A DNA stretch of 64,000 nucleotides from Prochlorococcus sp. scB241_528O2 (GCA_000634115.1 JFLJ01000113.1:62001-126000), one strand, 5' to 3'; numbered from the stretch's first letter, positions 32,743 through 41,567 are shown. Notes: generated by a model not told the origin, from the sequence alone. Translations and numbers: made by a program.

Positions 32743-33801
32743 GTGGAAAAAGATGCGTTAATAATTGATGATTTGCATCATAAATATGATACGAGAAAAT
32801 ATTCGAATTGGATATTAAATAAAATTAACCTAAAAATTGAAAATGGCGAATTATTAGGTTTGCTTGGTCCTTCTGGCTGTGGAAAGACTACTCTTTTGCG
32901 ATTAATCGCAGGGTTTGAATATCCTTCTAAAGGAAAGATATCTTTAAATGATAAGGAAATCTCAAGTAGGAAAAGAATTCTTAGTCCTGAGAAAAGAAAT
33001 ATTGGTATGGTTTTTCAAGATTACGCACTTTTCCCTCATCTAAATGTTTTGGAAAATGTAATGTTTGGTCTGAAAAACAAAAAAGATAGATCTAGAGTTG
33101 ACTATTTATTAAATGTTGTTGGTCTAGATAGCTTTGTTAGGAGATATCCACATGAATTATCTGGAGGCCAAAAGCAAAGACTTGCTATTGCGAGGGCGCT
33201 TGCTCCGGGTACAAATTTTATTTTACTTGATGAACCTTTTTGTAGTCTTGATATGCATGTAAAACTTAAATTGAGAAGTGAACTCCCAAATATTATAAGA
33301 GGTTGTAATGCAAGCGGATTAATGGTTACTCATGATCCTGAAGAAGCTATGTCGATTTGCGATAAAGTTGCCGTTATGAATGAAGGTAAAATACATCAAA
33401 TTGATACACCAATTAACCTTTTAAATAATCCAAGTACTAAATTTGTTAGTAGTTTTATTTTGGGGAATAATATTATTAATCTTAAAAAAAATGGTAATTC
33501 ATTTATATCTTGCTTAGGTGAAATAAATAGTTCAGGGTTATTAAACAATAATTACATCAAAAGCATGTCAATTTCGCCTAAATTTATTTCAATTAAAAGA
33601 TCAGAATCTGGTAATGCTAATGTAATATCAAAAGAATTTCTTGGAGAATTTCTTATCTATAAAGTATCTATTAATGAAGACATATTAAGGGTTAGAACTA
33701 ATATAAATAATCTTCTAAATAATGGCGATAAATGTTTTCTTACTATTAATAAAAATAGTCATTATTTTTTATATCCTGGAGCACATAAGGTATATATATA
33801 A
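32743..33801 (+). CDS. ABC transporter ATP-binding protein, Fe3+/FbpC-FutC-like
   Basis: 352 aa, GTG start; Walker A GPSGCGKTTLLR, LSGGQKQRLAIARAL, C-terminal TOBE-like domain. Confidence 0.85.
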   Translation: MEKDALIIDDLHHKYDTRKYSNWILNKINLKIENGELLGLLGPSGCGKTTLLRLIAGFEYPSKGKISLNDKEISSRKRILSPEKRNIGMVFQDYALFPHLNVLENVMFGLKNKKDRSRVDYLLNVVGLDSFVRRYPHELSGGQKQRLAIARALAPGTNFILLDEPFCSLDMHVKLKLRSELPNIIRGCNASGLMVTHDPEEAMSICDKVAVMNEGKIHQIDTPINLLNNPSTKFVSSFILGNNIINLKKNGNSFISCLGEINSSGLLNNNYIKSMSISPKFISIKRSESGNANVISKEFLGEFLIYKVSINEDILRVRTNINNLLNNGDKCFLTINKNSHYFLYPGAHKVYI

Positions 33802-33808
33802 ACTTTAT

Positions 33809-33931
33809 TTATAAGCAATTACACTTTCCACCCTTCCAATTAGAACATTTTTTCTTTTTACATTTCTTTTTTTTACTTAAATATATTTTATTAGTTAATA
33901 GCAGTTCAGAAAAACTGTATTCTAATTTCAT
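33809..33931 (-). CDS. Putative Cys/Lys-rich 40-aa peptide
   Basis: Manual translation: MKLEYSFSELLLTNKIYLSKKKKCKKKKCSNWKGGKCNCL*; below ORF-track size cutoff; divergent from ferritin across a Fur-box-like site. Confidence 0.45.
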   Translation of the reverse strand: MKLEYSFSELLLTNKIYLSKKKKCKKKKCSNWKGGKCNCL

Positions 33932-33941
33932 TTATAGTATT

Positions 33942-33960
33942 GCGATTGATTTTCATTATC
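33942..33960. promoter_or_regulatory. Putative Fur box upstream of ferritin
   Basis: GCGATTGATTTTCATTATC, 14/19 to the classical GATAATGATAATCATTATC by eye. Confidence 0.5.
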
Positions 33961-34045
33961 ATATTATTTATTTTAATTTAAAGTATTATTTAATTACTAA
34001 TTTATACAAAATGTTGTATTATTTATTTAGTTTCATTTTTGAATA

Positions 34046-34600
34046 ATGAATACAGATAATTTAAAAACAAAGAAATTAATTAATTTTGGACCATCTGGAA
34101 GAGCGATTGCACAACCGATGGACAATAGTTTATTGGATAATATTTTTGAACATTTAACAATGGAAAGATTTGCTAATGTTCAATATTTTTCTATATACCT
34201 ATGGTTTCAAGAGCGAGATTTGAATGGATTTGCCTCTCATTTCCTAAGTGAATCACAAGGTGAAATGGAGCATGCTCAAAAATTTGCAGATTACTTAATT
34301 GCAAGAGGACAAAGCGTGAAATTAGATGATCTTCCTGCACCAGTCCAAACATGGGATTCGATTGAAGATTTAATTTCTTATTCGTTCAACATGGAGGCTG
34401 ATTTAACTTCATCTCTGCAACAACTTTATTCAATTTCAGAAAGAATTTCTGATACAAGAACAAATGTATTTCTAGATCCAATTGTAGATGCTCAAACAAA
34501 ATCAGAAGATGAATTTGCAAATATACTTGGCAAAGTTAAATTTGCTTCTAATCAACCTTCCGCAATTTTATTAATAGATAGTGATCTAAAGAAAAAATAG
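34046..34600 (+). CDS. Ferritin
   Basis: 184 aa; ERFANVQYFSIYLWFQERDLNGFASHFLSESQGEMEHAQKFADYLIARGQ. Confidence 0.93.
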   Translation: MNTDNLKTKKLINFGPSGRAIAQPMDNSLLDNIFEHLTMERFANVQYFSIYLWFQERDLNGFASHFLSESQGEMEHAQKFADYLIARGQSVKLDDLPAPVQTWDSIEDLISYSFNMEADLTSSLQQLYSISERISDTRTNVFLDPIVDAQTKSEDEFANILGKVKFASNQPSAILLIDSDLKKK

Positions 34601-34873
34601 ATTACTTTCAAATTTATTTTCATTCAATGTCCTTTTGGTTATTTCAAAAAGTAGCTTAGAAAAGTTTATTTTCTCATTGTTTTTTCTATTTAAGAGCTCA
34701 GCTATTTTATAAATCTCATTAACTCTTTTAAAAATGTTTTTGTTTTCAGAAAATAACCTCTCTTTCAATACTTTATTATTTGTGGTTTTGAAAGATTGCT
34801 TTATATTTCTGAGTCTATTCGATAATACATCAACTTCCATTAACAAGTTGTTAGTTAGTGATTTTGATTCCAT
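34586..34873 (-). CDS. Hypothetical protein, downstream of crp-family gene
   Basis: ORF track gives start 34915; likelier start at MESKSL (34873) just after the regulator stop. Confidence 0.5.
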   Translation of the reverse strand: MESKSLTNNLLMEVDVLSNRLRNIKQSFKTTNNKVLKERLFSENKNIFKRVNEIYKIAELLNRKNNEKINFSKLLFEITKRTLNENKFESNLFFL

Positions 34874-34880
34874 TATGTTT

Positions 34881-35468
34881 TTATAGTGGTGATGTTTCAA
34901 TAAAAGAAGGTGCAACGCTTACTGTTTGGGTACCAATTGGGGCTATTAATAATTCAGATGATCTTAATTTAGAAATTAATCTTGTTGATGTTACGCGTGT
35001 TGAACCGATTAATTCACCTATCCTTTCGTGGGTTAACCTAAATGGAAGCTCACACCATTGACCACATCTTCTTCCTAAACGATTTACTAGTATCGAAAAT
35101 AAAGCTTGCAATCGTTGCTCTGCATTGCCCAAGTGTCTAATTCTTAGGAGTTGCAAAGTCCACTCATTTACAGCATCGTAACCGATATCCTCATCAATAT
35201 TTACATTGCTATGAAATGATAAATCTGTTAATGCTTCAACACAGACACCCTCGCTACATAAAAGCTCCGTTCTTAATTGATCACCTGATTGTAAAAATGC
35301 AAGTGTCATCCCTTCAGTTTCTTCGCAAGGACAATAAACTCTAGCAATTCCACTCTCAACTTCAAGGCAGGTACCTTTTGGCCTTGATGAAGGATCTATT
35401 AATACAGATTGACCAGTTATTATTCTTACTGATTTTAAAGGAGATTCTCCATAAGTATGGAACTTCAT
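34881..35468 (-). CDS. Crp/Fnr-family transcriptional regulator, Cys-rich
   Basis: ORF track start 35501; likelier start MKFHTYGESPL at 35468; C-terminal HTH RLTHERIGELIGSTRVTSTRLISKLRSSELL. Confidence 0.88.
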   Translation of the reverse strand: MKFHTYGESPLKSVRIITGQSVLIDPSSRPKGTCLEVESGIARVYCPCEETEGMTLAFLQSGDQLRTELLCSEGVCVEALTDLSFHSNVNIDEDIGYDAVNEWTLQLLRIRHLGNAEQRLQALFSILVNRLGRRCGQWCELPFRLTHERIGELIGSTRVTSTRLISKLRSSELLIAPIGTQTVSVAPSFIETSPL

Positions 35469-35480
35469 TAATGTAAATTT

Positions 35481-35499
35481 GATAATGAGAATTATTATC
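35481..35499. promoter_or_regulatory. Putative Fur box
   Basis: GATAATGAGAATTATTATC, 17/19 to GATAATGATAATCATTATC by eye; 12 nt from the likely regulator start codon. Confidence 0.75.
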
Positions 35500-35525
35500 A
35501 ATTATGCATTAAAAGACAGCTTATT

Positions 35526-35544
35526 GCAATAGATTCTCATTATC
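35526..35544. promoter_or_regulatory. Putative second Fur box, upstream of zinc-ribbon gene
   Basis: GCAATAGATTCTCATTATC, 13/19 to consensus with an intact right half. Confidence 0.4.
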
Positions 35545-35623
35545 ATATTAATTTTGAAAGTATTCTTAACATAAGCTTTAATGAATATAATTTAAATAGA
35601 ATTCTTAAAATCTTTATTGAGTA

Positions 35624-35815
35624 ATGAGTGTAAATAGAGTCTGTTTTAATTGTGGAAGTTCTTCATTCGTTTCTGATCGATCTTTAGGAGGTAAGATAGT
35701 TTGCTCTAAATGTGGATCTTCTTCGTTTAAAAGAAAATCGTCTTCATTTTTCAATAGTAATAAATTAATTTTTCTTGCTATTGGTATAGCTATTTTAATA
35801 ATTTTATTTAGATAG
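35624..35815 (+). CDS. Small membrane-anchored zinc-ribbon protein
   Basis: 63 aa; CFNCGSSSF...CSKCGSSSF plus C-terminal TM LIFLAIGIAILIILF. Confidence 0.75.
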   Translation: MSVNRVCFNCGSSSFVSDRSLGGKIVCSKCGSSSFKRKSSSFFNSNKLIFLAIGIAILIILFR

Positions 35816-36592
35816 TCTGTTGATTACCCATAACCCATTTTTGTTATTTACTTCTACCTCTATGCCATATAACTTTTTAAGATTTTCACTATTTATAACC
35901 TTATTTTGATTCCCGTTAGCGATTATCTCGCCACTTTTTAGCATTATAACTCGGTCATAAATTGATGTAATCATTGAGATATCATGAGTTACACATATGA
36001 TTTTGGTATTTAATTTTGATAATTCATTAATCTTATCAATTACAAAAAACTTTGATTTATAATCTAAATTTGTAATTGGTTCATCCAGGATTAATATATC
36101 TGGTCTTTTAATTAACGCTCTTGCAATGAGAGAAATTTGTTTTTCTCCATCAGATAAATGAGAAAAATATTTTTTAGATAAACTTGATATATTCATATTT
36201 TGCATAATACTATTTACGATTTCATGATCTCTTTCAGATTTATTTGATATATAACAATATTTTCCATATAGTCCACTTAAAATTAAATCAAAAACTTTTA
36301 GTTTTGGATTTATTCTATTTTTAATATCATTATTTACGGTACTTATTCTTTTTCTTAGTTCCCACAAATTTATAAGTTCTTTGTCAAAAACTTTAATTAG
36401 CGATTTACTTGTTACTACAGGATATATGTTTCTATTAATTACTTCTAACAATGATGATTTACCTGAACCATTTGGTCCAATTAAAATCACATTCTCTGAA
36501 TGTGATAACTTTAAATTTAAATCTTTAATTACTCTATAACCATTCTTATAACAATTTATATTTTTTGCCTCAAACCAAAATTGACTAATCAC
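35804..36592 (-). CDS. ABC transporter ATP-binding protein (ModF/COG1119-like)
   Basis: 262 aa; GPNGSGKSSLLEVI, LSDGEKQISLIARALIKRPDILILDEP. Confidence 0.88.
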   Translation of the reverse strand: MISQFWFEAKNINCYKNGYRVIKDLNLKLSHSENVILIGPNGSGKSSLLEVINRNIYPVVTSKSLIKVFDKELINLWELRKRISTVNNDIKNRINPKLKVFDLILSGLYGKYCYISNKSERDHEIVNSIMQNMNISSLSKKYFSHLSDGEKQISLIARALIKRPDILILDEPITNLDYKSKFFVIDKINELSKLNTKIICVTHDISMITSIYDRVIMLKSGEIIANGNQNKVINSENLKKLYGIEVEVNNKNGLWVINRLSK

Positions 36593-36693
36593 TAAAACTT
36601 ATTGCTCCAAAATATAATCAATTGAATCGAGCTTAAAATAAATATAAGAAGATAAAGCCAATTCAACCATGAAGGTCTATTTACTTTCTTCAT
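36592..36693 (-). CDS. Putative 33-aa single-TM protein
   Basis: Manual translation: MKKVNRPSWLNWLYLLIFILSSIQLIIFWSNKF*; stop overlaps GTG start of the ABC ATPase, start lies 3 nt after the Rieske-oxygenase stop. Confidence 0.55.
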   Translation of the reverse strand: MKKVNRPSWLNWLYLLIFILSSIQLIIFWSNKF

Positions 36694-36696
36694 AAA

Positions 36697-38019
36697 TTAT
36701 ATTATTAACATAAAAATTAGTAGTGGAGCAGCAAATCTTACAAATGTTTTTCTAATAATATCTATATTATTTATAATTTCTAATTTCTTTATCTCTGGGG
36801 GATATTTCAATATCACATTGTCGTATACGTTAAGCTGTTCAGTTTTATTAATATTTTTCCAAGGGTTATCTTTCTCTTCAGACTTCTTATACCATTTCCA
36901 AAAGTAATTTATTATTCTGTCTTCTCCCAATAATTTTATTTCATCTTTTTTAATTAATTCCAATTTGTGATTATATGTTTGGGTCTTTAAAATCATATAA
37001 TCCTCATCAAATATCTTATAAAAAATTTTTCTTTGAGTCTCTTTAAATAATATGAGGTTATTAAGTAGTTTATTTTTTAAAAATTTCCTGTAGTGCCTTA
37101 CTATTACTCTTGCTTTATTATTTCCTAGTGGAATATGATCCAGAACTTGTAAATATCGACATGCTGAAGGATTTCCTTTATAAATTAATATCCTTCCCGG
37201 TGGCATGTATTTTATACGGATAAATTCTTTTGAAGGATCATTTTTGTAGAAGTAAATACTTTCAATGTATTTATGAGTAACATTAATTTTTTGTTTAAAG
37301 CTAACAAGTACGTTTTTATTAACATCTTTATCAGGAATTGTATCCCCATGAACCCAAAATAGATGAAGTATATCTAAGTGATTTTCAATTATCCTTGACC
37401 AATCACATTTGAAGTCAACTAAAACCTGTTCCGATACAAAATCATCAATTAAAAAGCCATTATTAGATAATTCGTGATTACTTATAGGTGAATCCTCACT
37501 TAGATTATTTAAATCAGTCTCAGATTTTTTTGAAAAATGTACAAAAACATATCCATCTTTTTCTAAAGCTTTGTATTGAGATAAATGAATTTTTTTGGCG
37601 TAGTTATCATAGTTATTATCTATTATGTGGCTACAGGTTATTCGATCTAGATTTTGGCAACTTCCCTCAGATGAGAATTCTGCTCCGTGATATGGGCAAG
37701 TTATTACTCCATTTGATAATGTTCCTCCAAAAAAGGATGCACCCCTATGAGGACAAATATTCTTAATGCACTTTACATTTTCATTTCCATCTCTGTAAAG
37801 AACAAGAGGCTCATCATAGAGGGAAAAATAATGAAGTTTATTTTTTTTTAGTTCTGTTGAAGGACAAATTGCATACCAACCAAATAAACCTATATTTAAA
37901 TCATTTTTATTTTCTCTAAAATCAAACGAATCAATTTTTACTACCGATCCTTTCTCAAAAGGCTTAAGAACGGTATTTAAGTCTTTAGATTTAAAAAAAT
38001 TAATTTGTTTGTTTTCCAT
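36697..38019 (-). CDS. Rieske [2Fe-2S] oxygenase, pheophorbide a oxygenase-like
   Basis: 440 aa; CPHRGASFFGGTLSNGVITCPYHGAEF Rieske motif, NHLDILHLFWVHGDT, hydrophobic C-terminus. Confidence 0.87.
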   Translation of the reverse strand: MENKQINFFKSKDLNTVLKPFEKGSVVKIDSFDFRENKNDLNIGLFGWYAICPSTELKKNKLHYFSLYDEPLVLYRDGNENVKCIKNICPHRGASFFGGTLSNGVITCPYHGAEFSSEGSCQNLDRITCSHIIDNNYDNYAKKIHLSQYKALEKDGYVFVHFSKKSETDLNNLSEDSPISNHELSNNGFLIDDFVSEQVLVDFKCDWSRIIENHLDILHLFWVHGDTIPDKDVNKNVLVSFKQKINVTHKYIESIYFYKNDPSKEFIRIKYMPPGRILIYKGNPSACRYLQVLDHIPLGNNKARVIVRHYRKFLKNKLLNNLILFKETQRKIFYKIFDEDYMILKTQTYNHKLELIKKDEIKLLGEDRIINYFWKWYKKSEEKDNPWKNINKTEQLNVYDNVILKYPPEIKKLEIINNIDIIRKTFVRFAAPLLIFMLII

Positions 38020-38178
38020 AAATTAATTTCTTTTTATTGACTAGTTATCTATCGAAACTATAACCCAAGTAAATAATTAATTTCTATTAAAAGTAGAATT
38101 CTCTATTATTTGTAGCAATAATTGTGTCTTTCTAAAATATAATGAAACTCTTGTGTTTTTATCTATCTGTCTTTAATT

Positions 38179-38373
38179 TTATGATTCTTGAATCTTTTGC
38201 AATTCTTTTAAATTTTTTATGTAATCATTAGCATCTTCAATATTTTTGTGGAAATTGCACTGGCCGAGATAACAACCTATAAATCTTAAGAATGTTCTTT
38301 TACCACCACTAATTTCATATCTATGTATTGTTCCTCCATCAATAGGAGAATATATTAATTCTGGTAATGCCAT
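38179..38373 (-). CDS. Small hypothetical protein
   Basis: 64 aa ORF MALPELIYSPIDGGTIHRYEISGGKRTFLRFIG... Confidence 0.55.
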   Translation of the reverse strand: MALPELIYSPIDGGTIHRYEISGGKRTFLRFIGCYLGQCNFHKNIEDANDYIKNLKELQKIQES

Positions 38374-38736
38374 ATGTTTTTATCCGAAAACTTAATTAAA
38401 CAATAATTCAAGCAATAATACATTGCCATAGCTAAGGCATGTTTTTTAATAATTAATTTATTTATTTTTGGTTAATTATTTATTGAATCCCTAAGAATTT
38501 TTTGTTTTTTGTTATTTTAGATATAAATTTAAATTAGGCTAAAACTATATAGGTTCCTTTTAAAAAATTAACTAAAATATTCAATATTTAATATTCTCCT
38601 ATAGAAAGTTTTTAATTTCTTATTAATGAAATAACTAAATTGTATATACAAATTTTTAATTTCTATAATTTTTAATAAAAAATATTCGACAATTTTTGAT
38701 ACTAAATTATATTAAACGTGAAATTTATAAAATATA

Positions 38737-39078
38737 ATGATTAAAAGAGTTTTGTCGTTTTTCATTTTAACTTTGCTTCTTCTATTTAGTAGTCCAGTTT
38801 ACTCATTAGATACTTCATCTAAAACTCTTGAAAAGTATACAAAGAAAATTTCTAATAAATTCACTAGAACTTATTGCAACACTACCAAATTTGGTATTTC
38901 TTATGAAGGAGCTTTGGCCTTTGCTATTGGAGAAACAAATAAGGAATTTAAAAATAATAAACTCAATAAGTTTATAGATTATTATCTACTAAAAAACTCA
39001 ATAGTTGATGGTTTAGAAAATAATTGCCAGATTTATGATTTTGCTATTAGTAATTTAGATAATTTAGAATTTAATTAG
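38737..39078 (+). CDS. Hypothetical exported protein
   Basis: 113 aa with signal peptide (MIKRVLSFFILTLLLLFSSPVYS). Confidence 0.6.
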   Translation: MIKRVLSFFILTLLLLFSSPVYSLDTSSKTLEKYTKKISNKFTRTYCNTTKFGISYEGALAFAIGETNKEFKNNKLNKFIDYYLLKNSIVDGLENNCQIYDFAISNLDNLEFN

Positions 39079-39100
39079 ATAAATTGAAACTGTTGAAGTT

Positions 39101-39283
39101 TTATTTTCTACCTATCCAATCATTAGGTTTCTCCATCATCCACTCGAAAATACCTTTAGTATCAAGATTTATAGATACATAAACAAACAATATTGGAAAT
39201 AATAAAATTACACCTCCAATAACGGCTAACTCTATATTATTTATCCCCATCTCGCTGATTGTTAAGGCGAAATAATTAATCAT
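39101..39283 (-). CDS. Small membrane protein
   Basis: 60 aa, one TM (VIGGVILLFPILFVYVSI). Confidence 0.5.
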   Translation of the reverse strand: MINYFALTISEMGINNIELAVIGGVILLFPILFVYVSINLDTKGIFEWMMEKPNDWIGRK

Positions 39284-39451
39284 TATCTTTATAGTATTGA
39301 AGTTTATTTATTACATAATTTATAAAAAAATATTTATTCTTTCACATTTTTATTAAAAATCTTAATTCTTTATATTGAATGATTTGTATAAAGTACCTAT
39401 TTTATTTAGGTTTACTTTTTAATAATCTAAATATTATAAGTTAATTATTGA

Positions 39452-39601
39452 ATGGTAATGAATCATGAAATTATAATTTTCACACCTGTTTTTATAGTAT
39501 TAATTGGATTTATAGTTTTTTCAATTTTAAAGAAAAGAAAAAGATCAGCTAAAAGTATTTATAAATTGATAGATGATTTAGAAAAAAAATACATATATTA
39601 A
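39452..39601 (+). CDS. Putative 49-aa single-TM protein
   Basis: Manual translation: MVMNHEIIIFTPVFIVLIGFIVFSILKKRKRSAKSIYKLIDDLEKKYIY*. Confidence 0.4.
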   Translation: MVMNHEIIIFTPVFIVLIGFIVFSILKKRKRSAKSIYKLIDDLEKKYIY

Positions 39602-39626
39602 TAGTTTTTTAAATGAAAAATATTTT

Positions 39627-39923
39627 TTAATCAAATTCTATACCAACTTCTTCTTTTAAATCTCTATCCAAATCTGGAAGTTGCGTTTCAACCCAATGAT
39701 CTTTATTATCAATACCCGCTGCATTAACATAGTTCATAATATGTTGATCTACTTGTTTGTAAAGATCATGCAAATTTAAATTCATACGAATGTCATGTGC
39801 AATTTCAGATACTTGTTCTTCAGTTAGACAATGATCTGGATGAAGTAAATCACAGCATGGAATTCTCTTTTCAATCAATTCATTTAGATTGATTTTTATT
39901 TCATAATCTTGATGAACAGTCAT
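39627..39923 (-). CDS. Conserved hypothetical protein
   Basis: 98 aa, non-repetitive composition: RIPCCDLLHPDHCLTEEQVSEIAHDIRMNLN... Confidence 0.6.
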   Translation of the reverse strand: MTVHQDYEIKINLNELIEKRIPCCDLLHPDHCLTEEQVSEIAHDIRMNLNLHDLYKQVDQHIMNYVNAAGIDNKDHWVETQLPDLDRDLKEEVGIEFD

Positions 39924-40015
39924 TGATTTTATATCTTTATTTTGATTCTAATTACGGTTAAGGTTTTGTATATCATTAGTTTTGAAACAAAGTTTTTAAT
40001 TATCAAACAATTATT

Positions 40016-40165
40016 TTAAATAAATAAATCTTGCAAGTCTTTATATGATTCATCATTCTCTTTAGAGGTTGATAAAGGGACATCTTGATCCATCAAAAGT
40101 TCTTTTTTTGAAATATAGAAAAGATAAGCAAGGGCCACAAAAAGTAAGCAAACCGGTAAAATCAT
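40016..40165 (-). CDS. Putative 49-aa single-TM protein
   Basis: Manual translation: MILPVCLLFVALAYLFYISKKELLMDQDVPLSTSKENDESYKDLQDLFI*. Confidence 0.4.
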   Translation of the reverse strand: MILPVCLLFVALAYLFYISKKELLMDQDVPLSTSKENDESYKDLQDLFI

Positions 40166-40241
40166 TAGTAATTTATTGACTTATTATGAATATAGTGCAA
40201 CACTTATAACATTCAAGTGCTGAACTTTAGTTTGTTCTTAT

Positions 40242-40628
40242 ATGCCTACAAAGAAAAAAAGGGTTGGTTTTATTCCAAGAGATGATGTTATTAAAATAAT
40301 TGATCAATTAAGCATAGAGAATAATTTAAGTTATTCAAAAATAATAAGTATTTTAGTAGAGGAGGCACTCTCTATAAGAGGTATATTTAACAAAAAAACT
40401 GGTAAATTAAATTATAAGATTAAGGAATCTTCTGGATATTCCCCTAATGAATCTGTTTATCTTAAAGCTAGTGATAAATTTGAAATTAATACTAAATTTA
40501 TAAATAAAAATTTAGTTAAAACAAATCCTTCCAGTCATACAGATCAGGACACTTTTGATTTACAAACTTATAAAAAGTTCTTATCATTTCTTAAATTTCA
40601 GGAATTGATGGATGAATATAATACTTAG
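40242..40628 (+). CDS. Hypothetical protein, possible ribbon-helix-helix DNA-binding N-terminus
   Basis: 128 aa; KKRVGFIPRDDVIKIIDQLSIENNLSYSKIISILVEEALSIRG. Confidence 0.5.
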   Translation: MPTKKKRVGFIPRDDVIKIIDQLSIENNLSYSKIISILVEEALSIRGIFNKKTGKLNYKIKESSGYSPNESVYLKASDKFEINTKFINKNLVKTNPSSHTDQDTFDLQTYKKFLSFLKFQELMDEYNT

Positions 40629-40760
40629 AAAGTGTTGCTAAGTGCTTCACTATAAGTTAATTTTAATATGTAATTATTTTCTAGGGTATTTATCATTCAA
40701 AATTATTTTTTACTATTTCAAAGTAATGAAATTAATTAATCCATAAAATATTTATTTGTT

Positions 40761-41075
40761 ATGAATTCATCATCCCAAATTCTATCTATAAATCTTTTAC
40801 CTCCTGAAAAGTTATATTGTAATTTTAATTATTGGAGTTCCTTATTCTCTCAGGATATGCAAATCTTATGGGATCGAGCACATGGTGTCCCTCTAGAGCA
40901 ACTCCCAAAAGGAGCTTCTGATATGATTTTCCCGTATTTGTTGTTGGCACTTTCAGATTATAAGAGTTCTCAAATAAATAAAATGAATGGAATTGGATTA
41001 GATAATCTATTAAGCCTTTGGTTTGATAAGTACTTGTTGAATAAAAATGGTTACTTCGAACTAATTAAAAAGTAA
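40761..41075 (+). CDS. Hypothetical protein
   Basis: 104 aa ORF with balanced amino-acid composition. Confidence 0.5.
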   Translation: MNSSSQILSINLLPPEKLYCNFNYWSSLFSQDMQILWDRAHGVPLEQLPKGASDMIFPYLLLALSDYKSSQINKMNGIGLDNLLSLWFDKYLLNKNGYFELIKK

Positions 41076-41567
41076 ATTTTTAAGGTTAATTCTGTCCATT
41101 ATAAATAAATTTATATAAGGATATTTATTTCTCATGAAAAACTTATTAGTGTTTATTTTTTAATTGTAATATTATTAATTTTTCTATAAATTGAATATAT
41201 GTTCGATGATAATCTCATGAAATTGCTTTTAAAAAATATTCGTATTGCTGTCTTGATAATAATAAATAGAAGAGATATAAAATCAAGAATAAATAGATAA
41301 ATGAATTTTAATTCAAAGAACCTGAGTTTAATATTAAATTTATTATTTTTTTTGCTTATATTTATTATTTAATTTTTTATTCTAAAGTATTTTATTTTTT
41401 GGATCTTAAAGATAGGTTACAAAATTTTCGTAATACTATATTTTAAATTTTCTTAATAATGAAAGAAATATATTTATTTCTGATATTTCTTTTAAAATTT
41501 TCTCATTTATATATTTTGTTGACTTTTCTAGTTTAAGAGATGATAATGACAAAAATAATTTTTAATT

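Noticed and set aside
38380-38736. AT-rich intergenic stretch as a possible ncRNA locus
   Set aside because: No clear stem-loop, terminator or conserved picocyanobacterial sRNA motif recognised; strand-specific RNA-seq would be needed
41199-41400. Very short ORFs (33 aa MFDDNLMKLLLKNIRIAVLIIINRRDIKSRINR and 23 aa MNFNSKNLSLILNLLFFLLIFII)
   Set aside because: Too short and too AT/Ile/Leu-driven to support without conservation data
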